A stretch of 23,694 nt of DNA from UBA8687 sp964564655. Its GTDB lineage: Bacteria > Nitrospinota > Nitrospinia > Nitrospinales > VA-1. The stretch covers positions 1-23,694 of the forward strand of contig CAZMBO010000021.1 in NCBI GenBank assembly GCA_964564655.1, given 5' to 3'. This document shows, in pieces, positions 7,699 to 15,298 of this stretch. Below the pieces are notes generated by a model. The model did no database searches, was not told where the DNA came from, and saw only the letters and a list, made by a program, of their open reading frames with translations. How positions within the stretch are numbered: the first letter of the stretch is position 1; the number at the start of each line of letters is the position of its first letter. Both the position numbers and the translations under genes were made by a program.

Positions 7699-7726
7699 AT
7701 CAATCATAGACTTCATATCTATTGAT
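7699..7726. repeat. Imperfect inverted repeat upstream of tig
   Basis: ATCAATCATAGA (7699-7710) pairs with TCTATTGAT (7718-7726) as a nine-pair AT-rich stem with a three-base CAT bulge and a seven-base loop. It lies 36 bases upstream of the trigger factor ATG. It could be an operator half-site pair or a leader hairpin; it is weak enough to be chance. Confidence 0.35.
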
Positions 7727-7761
7727 TTGTTAAAACTTTAGAATAATTGAAAGCTATCTAT

Positions 7762-9120
7762 ATGGATATAGAAATAGAAGAAGTTGATTCCTGTAATAAG
7801 AAGATTAAATTTGTGATCCCTTATAATAACTACAAAAAGGAAGTGGACAAGTACTATCAGAAACTTGGAAGAGAAGTTAAAGTCCCCGGTTTTCGCAAGG
7901 GGAAAGTACCTGCCTCACTGCTGGAGAAACAGTTCGGACCTGATGTGAAAAAAGAGGTGTTAAGTAACCTCATCAGCAATGAGCTAAACAAAGCCATTGC
8001 AGAAAAAGATTTACGCGCCATCGGGCAACCGCATCTTTTGGAGGTCAACGCAGAAGAGGGCACGGATATATCTGTTTCCGCCTCTGTAGAAGTGCTGCCG
8101 AACATAGATATCAAGGATTATTCTAGTATAGAGCTAGAAATGAAAATACCTCGCATCACGGATGAAGAAGTCGACCAAACTATTGAAGCTTTCCGTCAAA
8201 GAAAAGCGAAAACGGTGGAAATCATCGATCGCCCTGTACAAGAAAAAGACCTTATAAAAATTGATTTCACTAGCATGTTAGGAGATAAGCCCTTTGAAGG
8301 CGGGGCAGCTCAGGACCAGATCATTCAGGTGGGAGGCGGTCAATTGATAGAAGGATTGGACAAAGGAATGATCGGGATGGAAATCGGTGATAACCGCGAT
8401 ATAAAAGTACAAGTGCCAGAGGATTATCATAATAAAGAAATCGCCGGGAAAGATGTCGATTTTAATATTATCCTAAAGGGCATTCAGATACAGGAATTAC
8501 CAAAATTGAATGACGAATTTGCGCGCGAGTTGGATACTGAAAAAAAATATGAAAGTCTGGAAGATATGAAGGCTAAAATACGTATAGAACTTGAGGACTA
8601 TGAACGGAAGGAAGCTCTTAAGGCAACCAAGAAGAAATTTGCTGAACAGTTGACAGGACAAAACCCGGTTGATTTACCCGAAGGTTTGATCAAAGAACAA
8701 GTCAAGTTTATGTCTGATCAGGCTAATAAAAAACAGGAAAAAGAGGCTAAGCACGATCATGGTCACGACCATGACCATGATCATCGTCACGGCGAAGAAG
8801 TTACGCCAGAGTTAATTTCGAAGTACAAAGAGCCTGCTGTCAAGGCTCTTCAAGAGGAGTTGATTCTTGATCAATTGTCTCGCGATCTTGAATTAGAAAT
8901 CACCCCAGAAGAATTGGAACAAGAGTTACAAAATATGGCACAGTTGTTGGGTGGAGGTGGCAACCTACAACAGATGAAAAAGGAATGGGAAAAAAACGGG
9001 GTGCTCGCCCGTTTACATAGTCGCATGAAACGCGATAAAACCTTGAATTCCGCCCTTGAAAAGATAACGTTAAAAGAAGTAATGGTTGACAGAAAAGATT
9101 TAATTGCTGATAATAAATAG
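7762..9120 (+). CDS. tig: Trigger factor with His-rich insert
   Basis: Ribosome-bound chaperone and peptidyl-prolyl isomerase acting on nascent chains. Domain order matches the family: N-terminal ribosome-binding domain with signature GFRKGKVP at 43-50; FKBP-type PPIase domain at about 150-245 (VGGGQLIEGLDKGMIGMEIG); then the helical C-terminal chaperone domain. It has 452 residues, close to the usual 430-450. Unusual: residues 331-343 read HDHGHDHDHDHRH (seven His, five Asp/Arg) inside the C-terminal domain, a probable metal-binding insert. Start chosen at ATG 7762 (MDIEIEEVDS), which matches the normal trigger factor beginning; a TTG at 7747 would add five residues and has no better ribosome-binding site. 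It heads the tig-clpP-clpX-lon cluster, a very widespread arrangement. Confidence 0.96.
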   Translation: MDIEIEEVDSCNKKIKFVIPYNNYKKEVDKYYQKLGREVKVPGFRKGKVPASLLEKQFGPDVKKEVLSNLISNELNKAIAEKDLRAIGQPHLLEVNAEEGTDISVSASVEVLPNIDIKDYSSIELEMKIPRITDEEVDQTIEAFRQRKAKTVEIIDRPVQEKDLIKIDFTSMLGDKPFEGGAAQDQIIQVGGGQLIEGLDKGMIGMEIGDNRDIKVQVPEDYHNKEIAGKDVDFNIILKGIQIQELPKLNDEFARELDTEKKYESLEDMKAKIRIELEDYERKEALKATKKKFAEQLTGQNPVDLPEGLIKEQVKFMSDQANKKQEKEAKHDHGHDHDHDHRHGEEVTPELISKYKEPAVKALQEELILDQLSRDLELEITPEELEQELQNMAQLLGGGGNLQQMKKEWEKNGVLARLHSRMKRDKTLNSALEKITLKEVMVDRKDLIADNK

Positions 9121-9240
9121 TCAACCTATAGTTGGTTATCTAATTATTTCTAAATGACTTACAAGCCGAAAACCCTTTCTGATCCATTTGCAGTTTCAGA
9201 AAGCGGTTCATGTTACCCGAGTCCTAATCAAGAGAGAAAA

Positions 9241-9870
9241 ATGAATTCCATTCACAACCAATTGGTACCCATTGTTGTAGAACAAACCAGTCGAGGCGAA
9301 CGATCTTACGATATTTATTCACGGCTGTTAAAAGACCGCATTATTTTTATTGGCTCTGCCATAGAAGATCACATGGCAAATCTTATTATCGCGCAATTGC
9401 TGTTCCTTGAGTCGGACGAACCAGATCAAGATATTTATCTATATATTAATAGTCCGGGTGGTCAGGTCAGTTCGGGGATGGCCATTTACGATACAATGCA
9501 ATACATCAAACCCGATGTTCAAACAATTTGCATAGGTCAAGCTGCAAGCATGGGCGCGTTACTTTTAACAGCTGGTGCTCCAAAAAAACGCTTTGCTTTA
9601 CCCCATTCGCGAATTATGATCCACCAACCGAGTGGCGGATTTCAGGGGCAACATACCGATATTGAAATCCAAGCAAAAGAGATATCTCGTATCCGCTCTA
9701 TTCTAGATGGAATTATGGCGAAGCATTCCGGGAAGGCTATTAGTCAGGTTAATAAAGACACAGAGCGTGATCATTATATGACAGGCGAAGAAGCAAAAAA
9801 ATATGGCCTGATAGACAGTGTTATCAGCAATCGTGAAGATGTCAAGAAAGACAATAAAGATAAAAAATAA
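9241..9870 (+). CDS. clpP: ATP-dependent Clp protease proteolytic subunit
   Basis: Serine protease that forms a double heptameric chamber and degrades proteins unfolded by ClpX. The catalytic triad is Ser103 in QAASMGA, His128 in MIHQPSGG and Asp177 in DTERDHYM; the spacings of 25 and 49 equal those of the E. coli enzyme. Start at ATG 9241 gives 209 residues beginning MNSIHNQLVPIVVEQT, the canonical N-terminus, and is preceded by AGAGAG. The frame is open back to an ATG at 9154, which would add 29 residues without family counterpart; this could be a longer propeptide but is less likely. It lies between tig and clpX on the same strand, so the protease and its unfoldase are likely co-expressed. 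Confidence 0.97.
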   Translation: MNSIHNQLVPIVVEQTSRGERSYDIYSRLLKDRIIFIGSAIEDHMANLIIAQLLFLESDEPDQDIYLYINSPGGQVSSGMAIYDTMQYIKPDVQTICIGQAASMGALLLTAGAPKKRFALPHSRIMIHQPSGGFQGQHTDIEIQAKEISRIRSILDGIMAKHSGKAISQVNKDTERDHYMTGEEAKKYGLIDSVISNREDVKKDNKDKK

Positions 9871-9872
9871 AA

Positions 9873-9903
9873 CTGTTTTTTAACTAAGCCAAGTTGAAAA
9901 CAG
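9873..9903 (+). other. Hairpin between clpP and clpX
   Basis: CTGTTTT (9873-9879) pairs with AAAACAG (9897-9903), and AACT (9882-9885) with AGTT (9892-9895), giving a stem of about twelve pairs with one bulge and a six-base loop. No T-run follows, so it is unlikely to stop transcription. It may stabilise or process the clpP-clpX message, or restrict read-through into clpX. Confidence 0.45.
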
Positions 9904-9927
9904 AGCCATTCTAAAATCGGGGGCTTT

Positions 9928-11175
9928 ATGGCGAAAAAAAGTACAACTACCGGGAATTATCGCTGTTCTTTTTGTGGTAAGAGCCAAGAAGAAGTCAAGA
10001 AACTCATTGCTGGACCCAGCGTTTATATCTGTGACGAGTGCATCGAACTATGTAACGAAATCATGGTTGAGGAGTGGGCTCAGGAAAAGGGTGAAGATTT
10101 CCAACATATACTGAAGCCAAAGGAAATTTATAGCCACCTTGACCAATACATTATTAATCAAGAACGTTGCAAAAAAATCCTTTCCGTTGCGGTGCACAAT
10201 CATTTTAAACGGATAGACTCCAACATTGAGATGGATGATGTTGAATTGCAAAAAAGTAATGTGCTTCTGGTTGGACCTACCGGCTCCGGAAAAACTCTCA
10301 TGGCTCAAACGTTGGCACGGATACTCGATGTCCCGTTCACCATTGTGGATGCTACTACCCTGACAGAAGCCGGTTATGTCGGGGAAGACGTCGAAAACAT
10401 CATACTGAAACTTTTACAAAGCGCGGATTACGATGTAGAAAAAGCAGAGCGAGGTATTATATACATCGATGAGGTCGACAAGATTTCACGGAAGTCAGAA
10501 AACCCTTCCATTACTCGAGATGTTTCCGGGGAGGGTGTTCAACAGGCTTTGTTGAAAATAATCGAAGGAACTACTGCCAGTGTTCCACCGCAAGGAGGAC
10601 GCAAACATCCTCATCAGGAATTTTTACAGGTGGACACGACCAATATATTGTTTGTATGCGGTGGTGCATTTGTCGGCTTGAGTGAAATCGTTCGTAACCG
10701 AATCGGCAAAAAAAGTCTTGGGTTTGAGCAAAAAATCGTTTCAAAAATTGAGCTTGAGGAAGAGGATTTTCTTGAAAAAATCCAACCCGAAGACCTGCTC
10801 AAGTACGGCTTGATCCCTGAGTTTGTCGGGCGGTTTTCAGCCGTGGCTACACTTAAGGAGCTAGATATCGAAGCGCTAATAAAAGTTATGACCGAACCAA
10901 AAAACGCCTTGGTAAAACAATATAAAAAACTATTTGAGTTTGAAAATATCAAATTAAAGTTTACTGAAAATGCAATTAGAGCGATTGCAGAAAAAGCGCT
11001 TGATCGAAAAACCGGGGCAAGAGGTTTGCGTGCCGTGATGGAAGAAACGATGCTAGATATGATGTACGAGTTGCCTTCGCAAGAAGATATCGAAGAAGTT
11101 GTGATTAACAAAGAGGTCGTTGCCAATGGTGAAAAACCCATGATGGTTTACGCTAAAAAGAAACAGGCCAGCTAG
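9928..11175 (+). CDS. clpX: ATP-dependent Clp protease ATP-binding subunit ClpX
   Basis: AAA+ unfoldase that selects substrates and threads them into ClpP. The N-terminal zinc-binding domain has Cys13, Cys16, Cys35 and Cys38. Walker A is GPTGSGKT at 116-123, pore loop 1 is GYVGED at 149-154, Walker B is IIYIDEVDKI with Asp181-Glu182, and sensor 2 is GARGLR at 363-368. The length of 415 residues is normal. The ATG at 9928 is preceded by a G-rich GGGGGC stretch rather than a standard AGGAGG, at suitable spacing. It begins 57 bases after clpP, separated by a hairpin, and ends 4 bases before lon. Confidence 0.98.
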   Translation: MAKKSTTTGNYRCSFCGKSQEEVKKLIAGPSVYICDECIELCNEIMVEEWAQEKGEDFQHILKPKEIYSHLDQYIINQERCKKILSVAVHNHFKRIDSNIEMDDVELQKSNVLLVGPTGSGKTLMAQTLARILDVPFTIVDATTLTEAGYVGEDVENIILKLLQSADYDVEKAERGIIYIDEVDKISRKSENPSITRDVSGEGVQQALLKIIEGTTASVPPQGGRKHPHQEFLQVDTTNILFVCGGAFVGLSEIVRNRIGKKSLGFEQKIVSKIELEEEDFLEKIQPEDLLKYGLIPEFVGRFSAVATLKELDIEALIKVMTEPKNALVKQYKKLFEFENIKLKFTENAIRAIAEKALDRKTGARGLRAVMEETMLDMMYELPSQEDIEEVVINKEVVANGEKPMMVYAKKKQAS

Positions 11176-11179
11176 CATT

Positions 11180-13585
11180 ATGGGCTCAGATAAAATCACT
11201 TTACCCCTTCTCCCTCTGAGAGATATTACAGTCTTTCCCTTCATGGTTCTACCCTTGTTCGTGGGTAGAGACAAATCTGTTCTTGCCCTAGAAAAATCTA
11301 TGGTAGAACAGAAAAGTATTTTCCTCTCAGCACAAAGAAACCCCAACAACGACGACCCGCAACCGGCGGATATTTTCGAAGTCGGAACGATCGCAAATAT
11401 CCTGCAAATCCTAAAATTAACCGATGGGACTATGAAGGTGTTGGTGGAAGGGCTTCAAAGAGGCCGAATCGAAAAATTTACAAACAACCCTGATTATTTT
11501 GAAGTGGAAGTGAATCGTATCCATGAAAATGATCAGCTCACTCCCGATGTAAAAGCGATGGTTCGGAGTGTTGGCAATATGTTCGAACAATACGTCAAAC
11601 TCAACCAGAAAATCCCTTTGGAAGCTGTTGCCGCGAGCGCAAATATTCTTGAACCACACCGATACGCGGACACCATTGCTTCATATATGGTTTTTCAAAG
11701 CCAGGAAAAGCAAGAGCTCTTGGAAACATTAAACCCTGCTGATCGGTTGAATAAGTTGCTGGCAATTCTTAAATCCGAAATGGAAGTCCTTAAAATCGAG
11801 AAGCGGGTTCATGGGCGAGTGCGAAAACAGATGGAGCGTAGTCAGAAAGAGTTCTATTTGAATGAACAGATGAAGGCAATACAAAAAGAGCTTGGCAAAC
11901 GGGATGAATTTAAAAGCGATTTTGATGAGTTAAAACAAAAGATTAAAAAAGCAAAAATGCCAAAAGAGATTAACGAGAAAGCCAAAAAAGAATTGAAACG
12001 GCTTGAACTCATGCAACCCATGTCAGCAGAAGCAACAGTAGCTAGAACGTATATAGAATGGCTTGCAGATTTGCCTTGGAAAAAGGCCGCGGGTACTGAA
12101 AAAATTAAAATCCAGGAAGCCCAGAAAATTCTCGATAAAGATCATTACGGGCTGGAAAAAGTAAAAGAACGTATTACCGAACATCTTGCAGTGTTAAAAC
12201 TGGTAAAAAAAATAAAAGGACCTATTATTTGTCTGGTTGGGCCTCCTGGGGTTGGGAAAACTTCTCTGGGTAAATCCATTGGGAAAGCCATGGGTAGAGA
12301 GTTCGTTCGTATATCCCTTGGAGGAGTTCGTGATGAAGCTGAGATTAGAGGCCATCGGCGGACGTATATTGGTGCGTTGCCGGGCAAAATAATCCAAGGC
12401 ATGAAAAAGGCCGGGGTGAACAACCCCGTTTTTATGCTAGATGAAGTTGATAAGATGAATGCTGATTTTCGTGGCGACCCTTCCTCTGCATTATTAGAAG
12501 TACTGGATCCAGAACAAAATTCAAACTTCAACGATCATTATCTGGAAATCGATTACGACCTTTCAAATGTTTTATTTATTTGTACCGCCAATGTTCTTCA
12601 TTCCATTCCACGACCATTATTAGACAGAATGGAAGTGTTACACCTTCCCGGATATACCGACCAAGAGAAGATTGGAATAGCGCAGAAGTTCTTAGCACCC
12701 AAGAAAGTAGCTGAACATGGTTTGACTAAAAAGAATATTGAAATTTCAGAAAAAACTATTCAGCGGATTATTCAAGATTTTACCCGCGAAGCCGGAGTGA
12801 GAAATCTAGAGAGGGAAATTGCGACTCTCTGCCGTAAAGTCGTAAAGGAAGTGGTAGAAAAAGGTAAAAAGACGCAAATTAAAATTACTCCAGCAAGTTT
12901 AACAAAGTACCTTGGCACCCCAAAATACAAACGATCAGACAACGAAGGTCCGCTTGACATAGGTTCGGCGATCGGATTGGCATGGACCGAGTTGGGTGGA
13001 GAGATTCTGTCGATAGAAGTCACTGTTCTACCTGGAACCGGAAAACTCGTTCCCACTGGGCAACTGGGCGATGTTATGAAAGAGTCAGCTCAGGCTGCCA
13101 TGACTTACGTCCGGTCACGGGCTTCCGAGTTCGGATTGCCAAAAAGTTTTTACCAGAAAAATGATTTTCACATCCATATTCCTGAGGGCGCAGTTCCTAA
13201 AGACGGTCCTTCAGCGGGCATCACCATGGCCGTAGCTTTGGTTTCGGCACTCACTAAAGCTTCGTTGCGTCACGATATTGCAATGACAGGAGAACTGACT
13301 TTGACGGGAAAAGTTCTTCCAATTGGTGGATTAAAAGAAAAAGTTCTCGCCGCACATCGACATGGCATACACAACCTTATCATACCCATTGAGAACGAAA
13401 AAGATATTCCCGATATTCCAGAAAACATTAGAAAAAGCATCCAATTTTTTCCTGTTACAAAAATGGATGAAGTCATCAAGCATTCCTTCGGGAAAAAGAA
13501 TAAAATTAAAAAGAAATCTGGATCACAAAAAATCAAGAAGGTGTCTAAAACTTCAACTAAACAACCTGCCCTTCGCCTCAATTAG
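11180..13585 (+). CDS. lon: Lon ATP-dependent serine protease
   Basis: Cytoplasmic AAA+ protease for damaged and regulatory proteins, working as a hexamer. The N-terminal LAN substrate domain (LPLLPLRDITVFPFMVLPLF, about residues 8-200) is followed by a coiled-coil region, the AAA+ module with Walker A GPPGVGKT at 354-361 and Walker B VFMLDEVDKM with Asp421-Glu422, and the C-terminal protease domain. The Ser-Lys dyad is Ser678 in KDGPSAG and Lys721 in PIGGLKEKV, spaced 43 apart as in E. coli Lon. It has 801 residues, normal for LonA, plus a short Lys-rich tail (about 772-801). ATG 11180 lies 4 bases after clpX, so it is very likely co-transcribed. Confidence 0.98.
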   Translation: MGSDKITLPLLPLRDITVFPFMVLPLFVGRDKSVLALEKSMVEQKSIFLSAQRNPNNDDPQPADIFEVGTIANILQILKLTDGTMKVLVEGLQRGRIEKFTNNPDYFEVEVNRIHENDQLTPDVKAMVRSVGNMFEQYVKLNQKIPLEAVAASANILEPHRYADTIASYMVFQSQEKQELLETLNPADRLNKLLAILKSEMEVLKIEKRVHGRVRKQMERSQKEFYLNEQMKAIQKELGKRDEFKSDFDELKQKIKKAKMPKEINEKAKKELKRLELMQPMSAEATVARTYIEWLADLPWKKAAGTEKIKIQEAQKILDKDHYGLEKVKERITEHLAVLKLVKKIKGPIICLVGPPGVGKTSLGKSIGKAMGREFVRISLGGVRDEAEIRGHRRTYIGALPGKIIQGMKKAGVNNPVFMLDEVDKMNADFRGDPSSALLEVLDPEQNSNFNDHYLEIDYDLSNVLFICTANVLHSIPRPLLDRMEVLHLPGYTDQEKIGIAQKFLAPKKVAEHGLTKKNIEISEKTIQRIIQDFTREAGVRNLEREIATLCRKVVKEVVEKGKKTQIKITPASLTKYLGTPKYKRSDNEGPLDIGSAIGLAWTELGGEILSIEVTVLPGTGKLVPTGQLGDVMKESAQAAMTYVRSRASEFGLPKSFYQKNDFHIHIPEGAVPKDGPSAGITMAVALVSALTKASLRHDIAMTGELTLTGKVLPIGGLKEKVLAAHRHGIHNLIIPIENEKDIPDIPENIRKSIQFFPVTKMDEVIKHSFGKKNKIKKKSGSQKIKKVSKTSTKQPALRLN

Positions 13586-13684
13586 CAGGCTCTGGGAGGA
13601 GTCAACTCTCTTTTATAGCAAAGCATATCAATACCTTGAAATAACTCTGAGAATTGACGGTAATCGAAAATCAAGTGAGCAGCC

Positions 13685-14314
13685 ATGTTTAAAAAAGCGC
13701 TAAAGAAAAATTTAATCGCAGGGCTTTTGGTTACGATCCCGGCAGCGTTGACCTATATGATTTTGTCTTTTGTCATTACACGTGTTGACAAGGCGATGAA
13801 ACCTGTCATTACTGGGATTTTGGGGCCTCAGAATATACAATTAATGGAAGAATTCCATGTTCCTGGAATGGGGTTTTTGTTTTTAGCCGTTTTCATTATT
13901 GCAGTAGGCTTGGTTGGAACTAATTTTATCGGTAAAAAAGTAGTGGCTATAGGTGAGGGAATACTCCATAAGATCCCAGTGGTTCGGGTCATTTATACCA
14001 GCATTAAGAAAGTGGTTGACACAGTATCGTTGACAGAAACACCCAGCTTTCAAAAGATGGTTCTCATTACTTACCCAAGGGAACCCTTAAAAACTTTGGG
14101 AATAGTTTGTTGTAATACTCCAGAGGGAATCTCAGGTGATGAAAAAATGCTGAATATTTTTGTGCCTACTTCGCCTAATCCAACGACGGGGTTTCTTTTT
14201 ATGCTACCGGAAAAAGATACACAACCCCTTAAAATGTCTGTTGAGGAAGGCCTAAAAATGATTATTTCTTTTGGTATGACACATCCAGATGAATCTGCAA
14301 CCATAAAAAATTAG
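13685..14314 (+). CDS. DUF502-family membrane protein
   Basis: An inner-membrane protein of 209 residues matching the DUF502 family pattern, whose function is unknown. Two hydrophobic helices are visible, at about residues 9-32 (LIAGLLVTIPAALTYMILSF) and 58-80 (PGMGFLFLAVFIIAVGLVG). The family-typical segment IPVVRVIYTSIKKVVDTVS lies at about 97-115, and the motif FVPTSPNPTTGFLFML at about 158-173. Start is ATG 13685. It lies 99 bases after lon; that spacer has a GGGAGGAG sequence without a usable start codon near it, so no small gene is called. The stop is 7 bases before an assembly gap, so its downstream partner is unclear. Confidence 0.9.
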   Translation: MFKKALKKNLIAGLLVTIPAALTYMILSFVITRVDKAMKPVITGILGPQNIQLMEEFHVPGMGFLFLAVFIIAVGLVGTNFIGKKVVAIGEGILHKIPVVRVIYTSIKKVVDTVSLTETPSFQKMVLITYPREPLKTLGIVCCNTPEGISGDEKMLNIFVPTSPNPTTGFLFMLPEKDTQPLKMSVEEGLKMIISFGMTHPDESATIKN

Positions 14315-14321
14315 TATCCTT

Positions 14322-14421
14322 NNNNNNNNNNNNNNNNNNNNNNNNNNNNNNNNNNNNNNNNNNNNNNNNNNNNNNNNNNNNNNNNNNNNNNNNNNNNNNN
14401 NNNNNNNNNNNNNNNNNNNNN
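14322..14421. other. Assembly gap, 100 N
   Basis: Exactly 100 N between the DUF502 gene, which is complete, and a CDP-alcohol phosphatidyltransferase gene whose first possible ATG is 5 bases past the gap. The missing length is unknown. Confidence 0.98.
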
Positions 14422-14425
14422 AGAT

Positions 14426-15292
14426 ATGGCTTTTGATATTGAAAAGATGAATAAGCTTCCACGGGAAGCTCGGTTTTTTGATGTGAATAGCCTATGGTAT
14501 TTTTACAATGGCTGGGTGGTTCGAAATCTGTACTCGACACCAATAACACCAAACCAGATAACAGTTTTTTCATTTATTGTTGGCGTGCTTTCGATGGGGT
14601 TTTATGTTTCGGATAGATCGGATTCGTTGGTATGGGGAGGCATCTTTCTTTACGGAAAAGTGTTTCTCGATAATATAGATGGAAATCTTGCCCGGGTTCG
14701 TGGAACTTCCTCCCGATTCGGTAGGTTTCTGGATTCGCTTTCCGACTTTCTTGTCACAGTTATGGTTTATATCGGAATATCTTTTTATCTTGTGCGGACA
14801 ACCGGAGATATCGGGTTCTGGTTTTTAGGATTGTTTGGTTTGCTGGCCAGTTTTATGCAAAGCACCTTTTTTGTTTTTTATCTAGTTAGCTACACATCGC
14901 GTGTTGGTTCTTATAATAAAAACAGAGTTGATGAAAGTATTACCGAAGAAGACCTGACTTCACCCGAAGAAAACAGGTGGAATTTAAGATTGCAGAAGTT
15001 TTTTGTCTGGGGTTATGGCTGGCAAGATAGATTGATTGAAAGGTTAGATTTTTTCAGCCGCAAATTAGCGGGAGTATCAGAAAAACAGAAATCCGCTTGG
15101 TATGGAGATCGGCGTTTCCTAACTGCTATCAGCCCCCTATGTATTTGTACAAACAATGTGATGCTGGCGATTTTTTCTTTTCTGGGCCAGGTGGAATTAT
15201 TTTTAATCTTGTTAATTTTCGTGATGAATTTTTATGGGATAGGTTTATTGATCTGGAAAATTCAAAAATGGAGAATAAATAATGTTATTTGA
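14426..15292 (+). CDS. CDP-alcohol phosphatidyltransferase family protein (start uncertain)
   Basis: Integral membrane enzyme that joins a CDP-activated alcohol to a second alcohol, as in phospholipid or inositol-phosphate synthesis; the substrate cannot be read here. The full signature Dx2DGx2ARx8Gx3Dx3D is present: DNIDG at 82-86, AR at 89-90, Gly99, Asp103 and Asp107. Hydrophobic segments flank it at about 45-65, 110-130, 133-158 and 240-280. A long hydrophilic stretch with many charges (about 165-225, including ENRWNLRLQKFF and DRLIERLDFFSRKLAGVSEK) separates the core from the last membrane helices. ATG 14426 is only 5 bases inside the contig and the frame is open to the gap, so extra N-terminal residues may be missing. 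Its stop is 6 bases from the convergent gene on the other strand. Confidence 0.88.
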   Translation: MAFDIEKMNKLPREARFFDVNSLWYFYNGWVVRNLYSTPITPNQITVFSFIVGVLSMGFYVSDRSDSLVWGGIFLYGKVFLDNIDGNLARVRGTSSRFGRFLDSLSDFLVTVMVYIGISFYLVRTTGDIGFWFLGLFGLLASFMQSTFFVFYLVSYTSRVGSYNKNRVDESITEEDLTSPEENRWNLRLQKFFVWGYGWQDRLIERLDFFSRKLAGVSEKQKSAWYGDRRFLTAISPLCICTNNVMLAIFSFLGQVELFLILLIFVMNFYGIGLLIWKIQKWRINNVI

Positions 15293-15298
15293 AATTAT

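Noticed and set aside
8752..8790. Short tandem repeat or CRISPR-like repeat in the GAC/CAT-rich stretch
   Set aside because: The repetition is explained by alternating Asp and His codons in the trigger factor; it has no spacers and is in frame.
10614..11141. Minus-strand open frame of 175 codons
   Set aside because: Antisense to clpX; Ser/Phe/Ile-rich composition is what the reverse of this gene yields.
12145..12531. Minus-strand open frame of 128 codons
   Set aside because: Antisense to the Lon AAA+ module, with no independent start signal or motif.
13590..13625. GGGAGGAG ribosome-binding-like sequence after lon
   Set aside because: No ATG, GTG or TTG lies at usable spacing, and no small frame follows; DUF502 starts further on at 13685.
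13586..13684. Intrinsic terminator after lon
   Set aside because: The only nearby inverted repeat (GAGTCAACTC) has a 3-4 base stem with almost no loop and no proper T-run.
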